Positions 5,435 through 5,488 of a DNA stretch of 5,488 bases are shown piece by piece. Position 1 is the stretch's first letter. Each line of letters opens with the position of its first letter. The notes beneath the pieces are model-generated. The model saw only the letters and a list, made by a program, of their open reading frames with translations. It searched no databases and was not told where the DNA came from. The translations under genes and the position numbers were made by a program. The stretch is from assembly GCA_012513545.1 (NCBI GenBank), contig JAAZCB010000621.1:1-5488 (forward strand). The letters run 5' to 3'. Source of the stretch: Clostridiaceae bacterium. GTDB lineage: Bacteria > Bacillota_A > Clostridia > Acetivibrionales > Acetivibrionaceae.

Positions 5435-5488
5435 TTTACTATAAAAGCAATTATTTAACAAACTTTAAATTTAGTTAATAAAAAAAGA

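Larger units (their letters stand above)
4784..5488. other. AT-rich intergenic control region without a protein gene
   Basis: No reading frame of useful length with protein-like composition is present on either strand. The left end holds the nfnAB promoter and ribosome binding site. Positions 4921-5180 hold only short inverted repeats and poly-A/T runs. From 5186 rightward there are two plus-strand promoters, operator-like dyads, a leader hairpin and a micro-ORF, listed separately. The dense right half suggests a regulated gene starting to the right of the window. Confidence 0.7.

Noticed and set aside
5451..5481. Imperfect inverted repeat TTATTTAAC...GTTAATAA near the right edge
   Set aside because: It is nearly all A/T with a bulge and a 14-base spacer, and the window ends just after it, so it cannot be judged.

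Overview
The window looks like chromosomal DNA from an anaerobic, AT-rich Firmicute of the class Clostridia. The evidence is AT-rich spacers, strong AGGAGG-type ribosome binding sites, TTGAC/TATAAT-type promoters and an electron-bifurcating NfnAB transhydrogenase. A cellulolytic Acetivibrio/Ruminiclostridium-like host is a plausible guess, but the sequence alone does not fix the genus.

Layout: (1) positions 1-1486, plus strand: the 3' end of larB and a complete larC. Both belong to biosynthesis of the nickel-pincer nucleotide (NPN) cofactor. The left edge cuts the operon, and larE and a client enzyme such as larA are not visible. (2) 1569-2522, plus strand: a stand-alone radical SAM protein of the YhcC/TIGR01212 type. 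(3) 2557-4783, minus strand: a two-gene nfnA-nfnB operon read leftward, converging tail to tail on the radical SAM gene with a 34-base gap. It has a good sigma-A promoter at 4852-4880 and the two genes overlap by 8 bases. (4) 4784-5488: about 700 bases of very AT-rich DNA with no protein gene that I can support.

The genes support anaerobic redox and metal-cofactor metabolism. NfnAB couples NADH and reduced ferredoxin to NADPH formation. LarB and LarC make the precursor of, and insert nickel into, the NPN cofactor used by lactate racemase-like enzymes.

I do not see a new multi-gene system. The least explained part is the right-hand control region at about 5186-5434. It reads rightward toward a gene beyond the window and contains two well-formed tandem promoters. 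The -10 of the first lies inside a Rex-like redox operator. Three copies of an ATAC-N6-GTAT dyad, spaced 24-25 bases apart, end exactly at the -35 of the second. A CCCCAAA/TTTGGGG hairpin lies in the leader, and a Shine-Dalgarno site is followed by a five-codon micro-ORF that is itself a 16-base near-palindrome. All of these are readings by eye and need comparative or experimental checks.
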